Source: Pseudomonas fluorescens
Lineage (GTDB): Bacteria > Pseudomonadota > Gammaproteobacteria > Pseudomonadales > Pseudomonadaceae
Length of the DNA stretch: 64,000 nucleotides
Direction: 5' to 3'
Assembly (NCBI RefSeq): GCF_001708445.1
Contig: NZ_CP015637.1
Location: 745,001-809,000 of the forward strand
The notes under the pieces were generated by a model. The model made no database searches. It was not told the origin of the DNA and saw nothing but the letters and a program-made list of their open reading frames with translations. Below, one piece after another: positions 7,947 to 16,669 of this stretch; within the stretch, counting starts at the first letter, position 1, and each line of letters starts with the position of its first letter. The position numbers and the translations under genes were made by a program.

Positions 7947-9548
7947 ATGGAAAGAATCACCTTAAAACCACTGCTCCTCGCTGCCGGCCTGCTGGCCTTT
8001 ATGCCGCTGGCCCAGGCCGCCAGCACGTTGGTCTACTGCTCCGAAGCCAGCCCCGCCGGTTTCGACCCCAGCCAGTACACCAGCGGCACCGATTTTGATG
8101 CCTCGGCGGAAACCGTGTTCAACCGCCTGACCCAGTTCAAGCGCGGCGGCACCGAAGTCGAGCCCGGCCTGGCGACCCGTTGGGAGGTGTCCAAAGACGG
8201 CCTGACCTACACCTTCCACCTGCGCGATGGCGTCAAGTTCCACACCACCGATTTCTTCACGCCTTCCCGCGACTTCAACGCCGATGATGTGCTGTTCACC
8301 TTCAACCGCTTGCTGGACGCCGACAGCCCGTTTCGCAAGGCTTACCCCTCCGAGTCACCGTACTTCACCGACATGGGCCTGAACACCACGATCAAGAGCG
8401 TCGACAAACTCGACGAGCACACCGTGCGCTTCAACCTGAACAATGTCGACGCCGCCTTCGTACAAAACCTGGCGATGAGTTTCGCCTCGGTGCAGTCCGC
8501 CGAGTACGCGGCTCAATTGCTGAAGGAAGGCAAGGCCGAAGACATCAACCAGAAGCCGGTAGGCACCGGGCCGTTTGTGTTCAAGCGCTACCAGAAGGAC
8601 TCGCAGATTCGCTATGTGGCCAACAAGCACTATTGGAAGCCCGAGGATGTGAAGCTCGACAACCTGGTATTCGCCATCACCCCGGATGCCGCGTCACGCC
8701 TGCAGAAACTCAAGGCCGGCGAATGCCAGGTCAGTGGCTATCCGCGCCCCGCCGACATCGAGGTGATGAAACAGGACCCCAACCTGCGCGTGCTACAGCA
8801 AGCCGGTTTCAACCTGGGCTTCCTGGCCTACAACGTGACCCACCCGCCGCTGGACCAGCTCAAGGTGCGCCAGGCCCTGGACATGGCTATCGACAAACCC
8901 GCGATCATCAAGGCCGTTTACCAAAGCGCCGGACAATTGGCGCAGAACGCCTTGCCACCGGCGCAGTGGTCTTATGACCCGACCATCAAGGACGCCCCCT
9001 ACGATCCGACCAAGGCTCGGGCTCTACTAAAAGAAGCAGGGGTTGCACCAGGTACGACCATCAACCTGTGGGCCATGACCGTGCAACGGGCTTCCAACCC
9101 GAATGCGCGCATGTCGGCGCAAATGATCCAGCAGGACTGGGACAAGATCGGCATCAAGGCCAACATCGTCAGTTATGAATGGGGCGAATACATCAAGCGC
9201 GCCAAGAATGGTGAGCACGATGCGATGATTTACGGCTGGACCGGCGACAACGGCGACCCGGATAACTGGCTCGGCGTGCTCTACAGTTGTGCTGCGGTCA
9301 AGGGCAGCAACTACGCCAAATGGTGTAACCCGGCCTACGACAAACTTGTCCAGCAAGCCAAACTCAGCAGCGATCGCGAGCAGCGCATAAAGTGGTATCA
9401 GCAGGCACAAAAAATCCTTAAGGAACAAGTACCTATAACGCCTATTGCAAACTCGACGGTTTTCCAACCCCTGCGAAAAGAAGTGCGAGACTTCAAGATC
9501 AGCCCGTTTGGATTGACGCCTTTCTACGGCGTGAGTCTAGATAAGTAA
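7947..9548 (+). CDS. dppA: DppA-like dipeptide-binding protein, first of three in tandem
   Basis: A 533-residue periplasmic solute-binding protein of family 5 (DppA/OppA type). The signal peptide runs MERITLKPLL..AQA, with cleavage near residue 25. The mature start STLVYCSEASPAGFDP is typical of DppA. The motif GWTGDNGDPDNW near residue 430 contains the Asp that in E. coli DppA binds the peptide amino group. The internal ATG at 7947 is preferred to the upstream one at 7905, which overlaps the terminator, because AGGAG precedes it and it opens directly into the signal peptide. By position it corresponds to dppA1 of P. aeruginosa. It probably delivers di- or tripeptides to DppBCDF encoded downstream. 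Confidence 0.92.
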   Translation: MERITLKPLLLAAGLLAFMPLAQAASTLVYCSEASPAGFDPSQYTSGTDFDASAETVFNRLTQFKRGGTEVEPGLATRWEVSKDGLTYTFHLRDGVKFHTTDFFTPSRDFNADDVLFTFNRLLDADSPFRKAYPSESPYFTDMGLNTTIKSVDKLDEHTVRFNLNNVDAAFVQNLAMSFASVQSAEYAAQLLKEGKAEDINQKPVGTGPFVFKRYQKDSQIRYVANKHYWKPEDVKLDNLVFAITPDAASRLQKLKAGECQVSGYPRPADIEVMKQDPNLRVLQQAGFNLGFLAYNVTHPPLDQLKVRQALDMAIDKPAIIKAVYQSAGQLAQNALPPAQWSYDPTIKDAPYDPTKARALLKEAGVAPGTTINLWAMTVQRASNPNARMSAQMIQQDWDKIGIKANIVSYEWGEYIKRAKNGEHDAMIYGWTGDNGDPDNWLGVLYSCAAVKGSNYAKWCNPAYDKLVQQAKLSSDREQRIKWYQQAQKILKEQVPITPIANSTVFQPLRKEVRDFKISPFGLTPFYGVSLDK

Positions 9549-9589
9549 CAGCCGCGCCCCAACCGGGTGCGCCAGGCGCGCCATATGGG

Positions 9590-9617
9590 TCTTTTTGGTG
9601 CGCCTTGCGCACCGAAA
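9590..9617. other. Intercistronic hairpin between the first two dppA genes
   Basis: GGTGCGC at 9597-9603 pairs with GCGCACC at 9607-9613, and the flanking T and A runs extend the stem. There is no T tract after the stem in either direction, so this looks like an mRNA processing or stabilising structure and not a standard terminator. Confidence 0.5.
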
Positions 9618-9806
9618 AAACCCTCTAAACATGCCCATTTGTGTCAAAACTTTCATAATTGCGACATTCGTGTACGTTCGTACCACTCTTTGCCGCTTGC
9701 AACCGTTCAGCATCTTGCAATGGGTATGGCCCCTGCATAAGTATCCGCAGGCCGACTCACGAGGTCGCCCTCACCACCAAAAATGACAACAAATCATGAG
9801 GCCAAC

Positions 9807-11435
9807 ATGCTTAAACACGCAGTCCTTCCGTTATTAGTGAGCGCTGGCCTTATGGCCGCCGCCCCCTTTGCCCATGCGGCAACTAACCTGGTGTTCTGCT
9901 CCGAAGGGAGCCCGGCCGGTTTCGATCCAGGCCAGTACACCACCGGAACAGACTTCGATGCTTCGGCCGAAACCATGTTCAACCGCCTGAGCCAGTTCGA
10001 ACGCGGCGGCACCGCTGTGATTCCTGGCCTGGCCACCAGCTGGGACGTGTCCCCGGATGGCCTGACGTATACCTTCCATTTGCGCGAAGGCGTCAAGTTC
10101 CACACCACCCCGTACTTCAAGCCCACTCGTGAATTCTCGGCTGACGACGTACTGTTCACCTTCAACCGGATGATCAATAAAGACGATCCATTCCGTAAAG
10201 CCTACCCCACCGAGTTCCCGTACTTCACGGACATGGGGATGGACACCAACATCAAGAACATCGAGAAAATCGATGACCACACCGTCAAGTTCACCCTTGG
10301 CACCGTGGACGCCGCTTTTATCCAAAACCTGGCGATGAGCTTCGCGTCGATCCAGTCGGCTGAATACGCCGCCCAACTGTTGAAGGAAGGCAAAGCCCCG
10401 GACATCAACCAGAAGCCGATCGGCACTGGCCCGTTCGTGTTCAAGAGCTACCAGAAAGACTCGAACATCCGTTACACCGGTAACAAGGACTACTGGAAGC
10501 CTGAAGACGTCAAGATCGACAACCTGATCTTCGCCATCACCACCGACCCATCGGTACGCATCCAGAAGCTCAAGAAAAACGAATGCCAGATCACCTTGTT
10601 CCCACGTCCGGCCGACCTCAAGGCGCTGGGCGAAGACAAGGACCTGAAACTGCCGCACCAGGCCGGTTTCAACCTGGGTTACGTTGCTTACAACGTCATG
10701 GACAAGATCAAGGGCAGCGACCAGCCTAACCCGCTGGCAGACCTGCGCGTGCGCCAGGCGCTGGACATGTCGGTGAACAAGCAGCAGATCATCGACTCCG
10801 TCTACCAGGGCGCCGGTCAACTGGCCGTCAACGCCATGCCACCGACTCAATGGTCCTACGACACCACCATCAAGGATGCCAAGTACGATCCCGAGAAAGC
10901 CAAAGCACTGCTCAAGGAAGCCGGCGTCAAGGAAGGTACCGAGATCGTCCTGTGGGCCATGCCGGTCCAGCGTCCGTACAACCCGAATGCCAAGCTGATG
11001 GCTGAAATGCTGCAGAACGACTGGTCCAAGATCGGCCTGAAGGTCAAGATCACCAGCTACGAATGGGGCGAGTACATCAAGCGCTCCAAAGGCGGCGAGA
11101 ACCAGGCCATGATCATTGGCTGGAGCGGCGACAATGGTGACCCGGACAACTGGCTGAACGTGCTGTTCGGCTGTGATTCGCTGGCCGGTAACAACTTCTC
11201 CAAATGGTGCGACAAGAAATTCGACGGCATCGTCAAAGAAGCCAAGGCCACATCGGATGTCGCCAAACGCACCGAGCTGTACAAGCAGGCGCAACATATC
11301 CTCAAAGATGCAGTCCCGATGACACCTATCGCGCACTCGACGGTGTATCAACCCATGCGCAACTCCGTGCAGGACTTCAAGATCAGCCCGTTTGGCTTGA
11401 ACTCCTTCTACGGCGTGAGCGTAAGCGGCAAGTAA
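9807..11435 (+). CDS. dppA: DppA-like dipeptide-binding protein, second of three in tandem
   Basis: A 542-residue family-5 solute-binding protein, clearly a paralogue of the preceding gene. Signal peptide MLKHAVLPLLVSAGLMAAAP.., cleavage after AHA; mature start TNLVFCSEGSPAGFDPG. The GDNGDPDNW amine-binding motif is kept (GWSGDNGDPDNW). It has a short insertion (DKIKGSDQPNPLADL, about residue 296) absent from the first copy, which lies between the two lobes and could alter specificity. The ATG at 9807 follows ATGAGG and starts the signal peptide, so it is preferred to the ATG at 9783. The positional equivalent is dppA2 of P. aeruginosa. Confidence 0.92.
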   Translation: MLKHAVLPLLVSAGLMAAAPFAHAATNLVFCSEGSPAGFDPGQYTTGTDFDASAETMFNRLSQFERGGTAVIPGLATSWDVSPDGLTYTFHLREGVKFHTTPYFKPTREFSADDVLFTFNRMINKDDPFRKAYPTEFPYFTDMGMDTNIKNIEKIDDHTVKFTLGTVDAAFIQNLAMSFASIQSAEYAAQLLKEGKAPDINQKPIGTGPFVFKSYQKDSNIRYTGNKDYWKPEDVKIDNLIFAITTDPSVRIQKLKKNECQITLFPRPADLKALGEDKDLKLPHQAGFNLGYVAYNVMDKIKGSDQPNPLADLRVRQALDMSVNKQQIIDSVYQGAGQLAVNAMPPTQWSYDTTIKDAKYDPEKAKALLKEAGVKEGTEIVLWAMPVQRPYNPNAKLMAEMLQNDWSKIGLKVKITSYEWGEYIKRSKGGENQAMIIGWSGDNGDPDNWLNVLFGCDSLAGNNFSKWCDKKFDGIVKEAKATSDVAKRTELYKQAQHILKDAVPMTPIAHSTVYQPMRNSVQDFKISPFGLNSFYGVSVSGK

Positions 11436-11740
11436 GGATCACTGGCGGCGGCGTTTCAGAACGTCGCCGTTATTACATCCGCCTGGACCGTAGGAAACAG
11501 ACCACATTCGCAATCGCTGCCGTCCTACGGTAACGAACTGCGATTTGCGACTCCGTTGCCTACAAGGTCAGTCAGATTTGACGCATTTACTGCGAAGTCC
11601 GCGACCCATAACGTCGTAGGACAGCAGAGGCATCTAATTCGGAAAGGCACTTGCTGCGAGTGGGATCAGTGATGTCTCCCTGGCCGAAAGCCCGGGGGAT
11701 TGCTCGCTGATGACAACTACAAACAAGGATCGGGATCGTC
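11436..11740 (+). other. Structured 305-bp spacer between second and third dppA genes
   Basis: No gene is visible. A 9-bp stem with a TCAG loop at 11447-11468 (one G-T pair), followed by GTTATT, could act as a weak terminator. A second inverted repeat, ACCGTAGGA at 11487-11495 and TCCTACGGT at 11523-11531, follows. In P. aeruginosa the psdR regulator and a dipeptidase gene sit at this position, from memory; neither is here. Confidence 0.55.
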
Positions 11741-13345
11741 ATGCGCCATACCACCGTTCTATCCGCAATTTTTGGCACCAGCCTGCTGGCTGTGGCCACG
11801 ATGGGCCAAGCCGCCGACAAGAAGAGCCTGGTGTTCTGCTCCGAAGGCAGCCCGGCAGGGTTCGACACCGCGCAATACACCGCCGCCACCGACAACGATG
11901 CCGCCGAGCCGCTGTACAACCGGCTGGTCGAGTTTGAAAAGGGCGAGACCAACGTGGTGCCTGGCCTGGCGACCAAGTGGGAGGTTTCCGAAGACGGCCT
12001 GACCTACACCTTCCATCTGCGCGAAGGGGTGAAATTCCACAGCAACAAGGAATTCAAGCCAACGCGGGACTTCAACGCCGACGACGTGCTGTTCACCTTC
12101 AACCGCATGCTTGACCCCGACCATCCGTTTCGCAAGGCCTACCCCACCGAGTTTCCGTACTTCAACGGGATGAGCCTGAACAAGAACATCGCCAAGGTCG
12201 AGAAGACCGGCCCACACACCGTGGTGATGACGCTCAACACGATCGACGCCGCGTTCGTGCAGAACATCGCCATGAGCTTTGCCGCCATCCTGTCGGCCGA
12301 ATACGCCGAGCAGTTGCTCAAGGACGGTAAGCCCAGCGACATCAACCAGAAGCCGATCGGCACTGGGCCCTTTGTATTCCAGCGCTACCAGAAAGACTCG
12401 CAGATCCGCTTTGTGGCCAACAAACAGTACTGGGACCCGAGCAAGGTCAAGCTGGACCAACTGATTTTCGCCATCAACACCGACGCCTCGGTGCGCGTGC
12501 AAAAGCTCAAGGCCGGGGAATGCCAGGTCACCCTGCATCCGCGTCCGGCCGATGTCGACGCCCTCAAGGCCGACCCGAACCTGAAACTGCTGACCAAGCC
12601 GGGTTTCAACCTCGGCTACATCGCCTACAACGTGCGCCACAAGCCGTTCGACCAGCTTGAAGTGCGCCAGGCGCTGGACATGGCAGTGAACAAGCAGAGC
12701 ATCCTCAATGCTGTGTACCAGGGCGCGGGGCAATTGGCAGTCAACGCCATGCCGCCGACCCAGTGGTCCTACGACGACAGCATCAAGGACGCCGCCTACA
12801 ACCCGGAAAAAGCCAAGGAACTGCTCAAGGCCGCCGGCGTGAAGGAAGGCACCGAGATCACCCTGTGGGCGATGCCGGTGCAGCGGCCGTACAACCCCAA
12901 CGCCAAGCTGATGGCCGAGATGCTGCAAAGCGACTGGGCGAAGATCGGCCTCAAGGTCAAGATCGTCAGCTACGAGTGGGGCGAATACATCAAGCGCACC
13001 AAGAACGGTGAGCACGATATCAGCCTGATCGGCTGGACCGGCGACAACGGGGACCCGGACAACTGGCTGGGCACTCTCTACAGCTGCGACGCCATCGGCG
13101 GGAACAACTACTCCATGTGGTGTGACCCGGCGTACGACAAGCTGATCAAGCAAGCCAAGGTCGTAACCGACCGCGAACAAAGGACTGTTCTGTACAAACA
13201 GGCGCAGCAACTGCTTAAAGCGCAGGTGCCTATCACGCCCGTCGCCCACTCGACGGTCAACCAGCCGTTAAGCGCCAAAGTCGAAGGTTTCAAAGTGAGC
13301 CCCTTCGGCCGCAACGTGTTCTCAGGCGTCAGTATCACCCCCTAA
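11741..13345 (+). CDS. dppA: DppA-like dipeptide-binding protein, third before the porin
   Basis: A 534-residue family-5 solute-binding protein with signal peptide MRHTTVLSAIFGTSLLAVAT.. (cleavage near GQA-ADKK) and mature start KSLVFCSEGSPAGFDTAQ. It keeps GWTGDNGDPDNW. It lacks the 14-residue insertion of the second copy and differs at many surface positions, as expected for paralogues with different peptide preferences. AAGGA lies upstream of the ATG. The 305-bp spacer ahead of it suggests its own promoter. The positional equivalent is dppA3 of P. aeruginosa, which also directly precedes the porin. Confidence 0.92.
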   Translation: MRHTTVLSAIFGTSLLAVATMGQAADKKSLVFCSEGSPAGFDTAQYTAATDNDAAEPLYNRLVEFEKGETNVVPGLATKWEVSEDGLTYTFHLREGVKFHSNKEFKPTRDFNADDVLFTFNRMLDPDHPFRKAYPTEFPYFNGMSLNKNIAKVEKTGPHTVVMTLNTIDAAFVQNIAMSFAAILSAEYAEQLLKDGKPSDINQKPIGTGPFVFQRYQKDSQIRFVANKQYWDPSKVKLDQLIFAINTDASVRVQKLKAGECQVTLHPRPADVDALKADPNLKLLTKPGFNLGYIAYNVRHKPFDQLEVRQALDMAVNKQSILNAVYQGAGQLAVNAMPPTQWSYDDSIKDAAYNPEKAKELLKAAGVKEGTEITLWAMPVQRPYNPNAKLMAEMLQSDWAKIGLKVKIVSYEWGEYIKRTKNGEHDISLIGWTGDNGDPDNWLGTLYSCDAIGGNNYSMWCDPAYDKLIKQAKVVTDREQRTVLYKQAQQLLKAQVPITPVAHSTVNQPLSAKVEGFKVSPFGRNVFSGVSITP

Positions 13346-13516
13346 AAAAATAACCGGATTTGCAGAGAGCGAAGTTGGCTCTCTCGCAAACGTGCAGCCT
13401 TGTTTTGGGAATTTTCCTACAGCAAACGTTTGCAATAGCTTGATCGAGTTACACACCCAATAGCCGGTTCACCTAAAAAGACCGGCATAAAAAAGAGAAC
13501 CAAAGGAGCTTCACCC
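13346..13516 (+). promoter_or_regulatory. opdP leader with hairpin and A-rich ribosome-binding region
   Basis: An imperfect hairpin (TTTGC-AGAGAGC paired with GCTCTCT-CGCAAA) lies at about 13359-13389 without a T tract. Just before the opdP ribosome site AAAGGAG is an A-rich stretch (ATAAAAAAGAGAACCAAA). Such A-rich leaders are common Hfq/Crc targets in Pseudomonas, but the exact AAnAAnAA motif is not matched, so catabolite control is only a possibility. Confidence 0.4.
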
Positions 13517-14914
13517 ATGAAACTGAGCAGCAAAGCGCTTCTGGCCTTGGCCATCAGCAGCATCACGGCCACCGCCTATGCGGACACTCAGAGCCAGGAC
13601 TTCGTGCCTACCACCCTGGCCGGCACCAGCGCGCAAAGCGAAGCCAAAGGCTTTATCGACGGTCAAAGCCTGGGTGGTACCACTCGCAACTGGTTCTCCA
13701 GCGAGAAGAAATTCCGCGGCCAGCGCTTTACCTATGAGAAGCACGGTCAGGCACGCACTGACGCCAACCGCACGAACTGGGTACAAGGCACCATCCTCAA
13801 CTACTCCTCGGGCTTCACCCAAGGCACCGTGGGCGTGGCCACCGAAGTGGCGGCCTACAACGCTGTAGTCCTGGACCGTAGCAAGCGTGATATCAAGGGC
13901 GGTTCCAACCGTACCCTGGCTGACTCCGACGGTGATGCAGTAGGCCAATGGAGCAAACTGGGCTTGGCTAACGTCAAGTTCCGCGTGTCGAACACCACCT
14001 TGACCGCCGGTCGCCAGAACTTCAGCAGCGGAATCGTCGACACTATCGGCAACCGTGCCCTGCCTTCGAGCTTCGAAGGTGTGAGTTTCAACAGTGAAGA
14101 GTTCAGCAACCTGTCGTTCCAGGGCGGCATCTTCGATCGCGTTTCGCCGCGTACCGAACAAAGCCTGTCGAAATTCCGTTCCGAGTACGGCAATGGCCAG
14201 GAAACCGACAAGGTCAAAACCCTGGGCTTCAACTACCAGCCGTTCAAAAGCCTGAAAACCAGCGTGTTCGCCGCCAACGTTGAAGACTTCTGGAACCAGT
14301 ACTACTTCGGCGCTACCCACGAACTGGGTGATGCACAGACCCTGGCACTGACCACCGGCCTGAACTACTACAAAACCACCGACACCGGCAGCAAGAAGAT
14401 GGGCAACATCGACAACGACACTTACTCGTTGTCCCTGGGGCTGACCCACCAGGCTCACAGCCTGACCTTCTCGTACCAGGAAGTTAACGGTGACGAGTAC
14501 TTCGACTACCTGCACGAAACCAACGGCATCTACCTGGCCAACTCCCTGACCTCGGACTTCAACAGCCCGAACGAGAAGTCCTTCCAGGTCGCCTACGCCA
14601 TCAACATGGCCGAATACGGCGTGCCAGGCCTGAAGTTCAACGTCTACTCGGCGCGCGGCTGGGGCATCGACGGTACTCACTACAACGGTACCGCCTACGG
14701 TGAAGCCGGCGCTTCGCGTAGCGACCTGCGCCTGATGGACGGCGAGAAACACCAGGAATACGGCGTTGGCACGTCCTACGCGATTCAGAGCGGCCCACTC
14801 AAGGCCACCACCATCCGTGGCACCTACGTGACTCACCGCGCCAGCGCGCAACAAGCTGATGGCAACATCAAAGAGTTCCGCCTGGTCACCACCATCCCGT
14901 TCAACATCCTTTAA
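13517..14914 (+). CDS. opdP: OprD-family porin, OpdP-like (dipeptide uptake)
   Basis: A 465-residue outer-membrane porin of the OprD family, the size and strand pattern of an 18-stranded specific channel. Signal peptide MKLSSKALLALAISSITATAYA, then DTQSQDF. Family marks are RNWFSSEKKFRG, SGFTQGTVGVATE, the SRQNFSSGIVDTIGNRALPSSFEG region near residue 170, and the C-terminal aromatic-poor strand ending in NIL. Its place between DppA-like genes upstream of dppBCDF matches P. aeruginosa opdP (PA4501), reported as a glycine-glutamate dipeptide channel. It probably brings small peptides into the periplasm for the four binding proteins. Codon use is strongly biased to preferred codons, suggesting high expression. 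Confidence 0.9.
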   Translation: MKLSSKALLALAISSITATAYADTQSQDFVPTTLAGTSAQSEAKGFIDGQSLGGTTRNWFSSEKKFRGQRFTYEKHGQARTDANRTNWVQGTILNYSSGFTQGTVGVATEVAAYNAVVLDRSKRDIKGGSNRTLADSDGDAVGQWSKLGLANVKFRVSNTTLTAGRQNFSSGIVDTIGNRALPSSFEGVSFNSEEFSNLSFQGGIFDRVSPRTEQSLSKFRSEYGNGQETDKVKTLGFNYQPFKSLKTSVFAANVEDFWNQYYFGATHELGDAQTLALTTGLNYYKTTDTGSKKMGNIDNDTYSLSLGLTHQAHSLTFSYQEVNGDEYFDYLHETNGIYLANSLTSDFNSPNEKSFQVAYAINMAEYGVPGLKFNVYSARGWGIDGTHYNGTAYGEAGASRSDLRLMDGEKHQEYGVGTSYAIQSGPLKATTIRGTYVTHRASAQQADGNIKEFRLVTTIPFNIL

Positions 14915-14924
14915 TTAGCGCCAG

Positions 14925-14959
14925 GTAGACGGCGGGCTCAATCCGAGCCCGCCGTCTAC
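14925..14959 (+). terminator. Strong 15-bp hairpin after opdP
   Basis: GTAGACGGCGGGCTC pairs perfectly with its complement across a 5-base AATCC loop, 10 bp after the opdP stop. The following bases are GCTTGTCT, not a clean T run, so it is probably a partial terminator or a 3-prime stabiliser letting opdP be expressed above downstream genes. Confidence 0.65.
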
Positions 14960-14994
14960 GCTTGTCTGGTCCCATCGATTGCAGAGGGCTCCGA

Positions 14995-16593
14995 ATGAAA
15001 ATGCTCCCGCTACAAGCCGCTATTGCCGCTGCGCTGTTGAGCGTTGCGATCGGCGTTTCGGCCAAACCGCTGGTGGTCTGCACCGAAGCCAGCCCGGAAG
15101 GTTTCGACCCGGTCCTGTACACCACCGCCGTCACAGCTGACGCCGCCGCTGAAACCATGTTCAACCGCCTGGTGGACTTCAAGCCCGGCACCACCGAAGT
15201 GATTCCCGCACTGGCCAAGGCCCTGCCGGAGATCAGCGCCGATGGCCTGACCTACACCTTCCATCTGCGTGACGACATCAAGTTCCACACCACCGACTAC
15301 TTCAAACCCACGCGCAACCTGAACGCCGACGACGTGCTTTGGAGCTTCCAGCGCCAACTGGACCCGAAACACCCGTGGCACACCAAGTCCAACGTGGGCT
15401 ACCCCTACTTCGAAAGCATGGGCTTCAAGGAACTGCTCAAGAGCGTCGAGAAGACTGACGACCACACCGTGGTCTTCACCCTGACCCGCCCTGAAGCACC
15501 GTTCCTGGCCGACCTGGCCATGGCGTTTTCCTCGATTCACTCTGCCGAATACGCCGACCAGTTGCTCAAGTCCGGCAAGACCGATGACCTCAATGCCAAG
15601 CCCATCGGCACCGGCCCGTTCATCTTCACCCGCTACGCCAAGGACGCCCAGGTGCGTTTCAAGGCCAACCCGGACTACTTCCGTGGCAAGCCGCCGGCCG
15701 ACCCGCTGATCCTGGCGATCACCACCGACAACAACGTGCGCCTGCAGAAGCTCAAGGCCAACGAATGCCAGATCGCGCTGTATCCGAAGCCGGATGACAT
15801 CCCAAGCATCAAGAAAGACCCGAACCTGAAGATCGATGGTCTGGCAGCGATGACCACCAGCTACACTGCCTTGAACACCACCCACAAATACATGAGCGAC
15901 GCGCGGGTACGCCACGCGATCAACATCGCGTTCGACAAGGCCGGCTATACGAAAGCACTGTTTGGCGAAGGTAACGCAGTCGTGGGCACCGGCCCGTATC
16001 CGCCAACACTGCTGGGCTTCAGCGACAAGTTGAAAAACCCGCCACGTGACCTGGACAAGGCTCGTGCCCTGCTCAAGGAAGCCGGCGTGCCGGAGGGTAC
16101 CGAGTTCACCCTGTTCACTCGCGCCAACGGCGGCCCGACCAACCCCAACCCAATGATGGGCGCCCAGCGTATGCAGGCGGATCTGGCCCAGGTTGGCCTG
16201 AAGGTCAACATCAAGGTCATGGAGTGGGGCGAAATGCTCAAGCGCGCCAAAGCCGGTGAGCACGACATGGTTTCCGCAGGCTGGGTAGGTGATAACGGCG
16301 ACCCGGATAACTTCCTTACGCCCAACCTGAGTTGCGATGCGGCCAAGAACGGCGAAAACTACGCCCGTTGGTGCAATAAAGAATTTCAGGACCTGATCGA
16401 CAAGGCGCGTGCCCTCACTGAACCCGCCCAGCGCGCTGCACTCTATGAACAGGCACAGGACGTTTTCGACAAGGACCAACCATGGCTTCCCATGGCTTAC
16501 CCGAAACTGTTCACCGCCATGCGCAAAAACGTAGAAGGCTTTACCCAAAGCCCTCTAGGTACCAATAACTTCGCCACCACCCAGGTGAAGTAA
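14995..16593 (+). CDS. dppA: DppA-like dipeptide-binding protein, fourth, adjacent to dppB
   Basis: A 532-residue family-5 solute-binding protein and the most divergent of the four here. Signal peptide MKMLPLQAAIAAALLSVAIGVSA, mature start KPLVVCTEASPEGFDPV, which is the classical DppA beginning. It keeps GDNGDPDNF (others have DNW) and uses SIHSAEYADQL. GAGGG precedes the ATG at 14995. It is the binding protein directly joined to dppBCDF, so it may be the core dipeptide receptor, with the upstream three extending the range. The positional equivalent is dppA4 of P. aeruginosa. A small hairpin (GCACCGTC and complement, 16610-16631) lies between it and dppB. Confidence 0.92.
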   Translation: MKMLPLQAAIAAALLSVAIGVSAKPLVVCTEASPEGFDPVLYTTAVTADAAAETMFNRLVDFKPGTTEVIPALAKALPEISADGLTYTFHLRDDIKFHTTDYFKPTRNLNADDVLWSFQRQLDPKHPWHTKSNVGYPYFESMGFKELLKSVEKTDDHTVVFTLTRPEAPFLADLAMAFSSIHSAEYADQLLKSGKTDDLNAKPIGTGPFIFTRYAKDAQVRFKANPDYFRGKPPADPLILAITTDNNVRLQKLKANECQIALYPKPDDIPSIKKDPNLKIDGLAAMTTSYTALNTTHKYMSDARVRHAINIAFDKAGYTKALFGEGNAVVGTGPYPPTLLGFSDKLKNPPRDLDKARALLKEAGVPEGTEFTLFTRANGGPTNPNPMMGAQRMQADLAQVGLKVNIKVMEWGEMLKRAKAGEHDMVSAGWVGDNGDPDNFLTPNLSCDAAKNGENYARWCNKEFQDLIDKARALTEPAQRAALYEQAQDVFDKDQPWLPMAYPKLFTAMRKNVEGFTQSPLGTNNFATTQVK

Positions 16594-16669
16594 ATAAGAA
16601 AAACGCTCGGCACCGTCGACCTTGACGGTGCTGGACTTGCCTAACCGGCTGATTGAGGTACACCACAAG

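Noticed and set aside
9595..9786. 63-codon open frame between the first two dppA genes
   Set aside because: It begins inside a hairpin, lacks a ribosome site and ends next to the second dppA start; no protein features.
9834..16548. Long open frames of about 450-510 codons on the strand opposite the dppA and opdP genes
   Set aside because: They mirror the GC-rich codon use of the real genes, have no ribosome sites, signals or recognisable domains, and each exactly shadows a well-supported protein.
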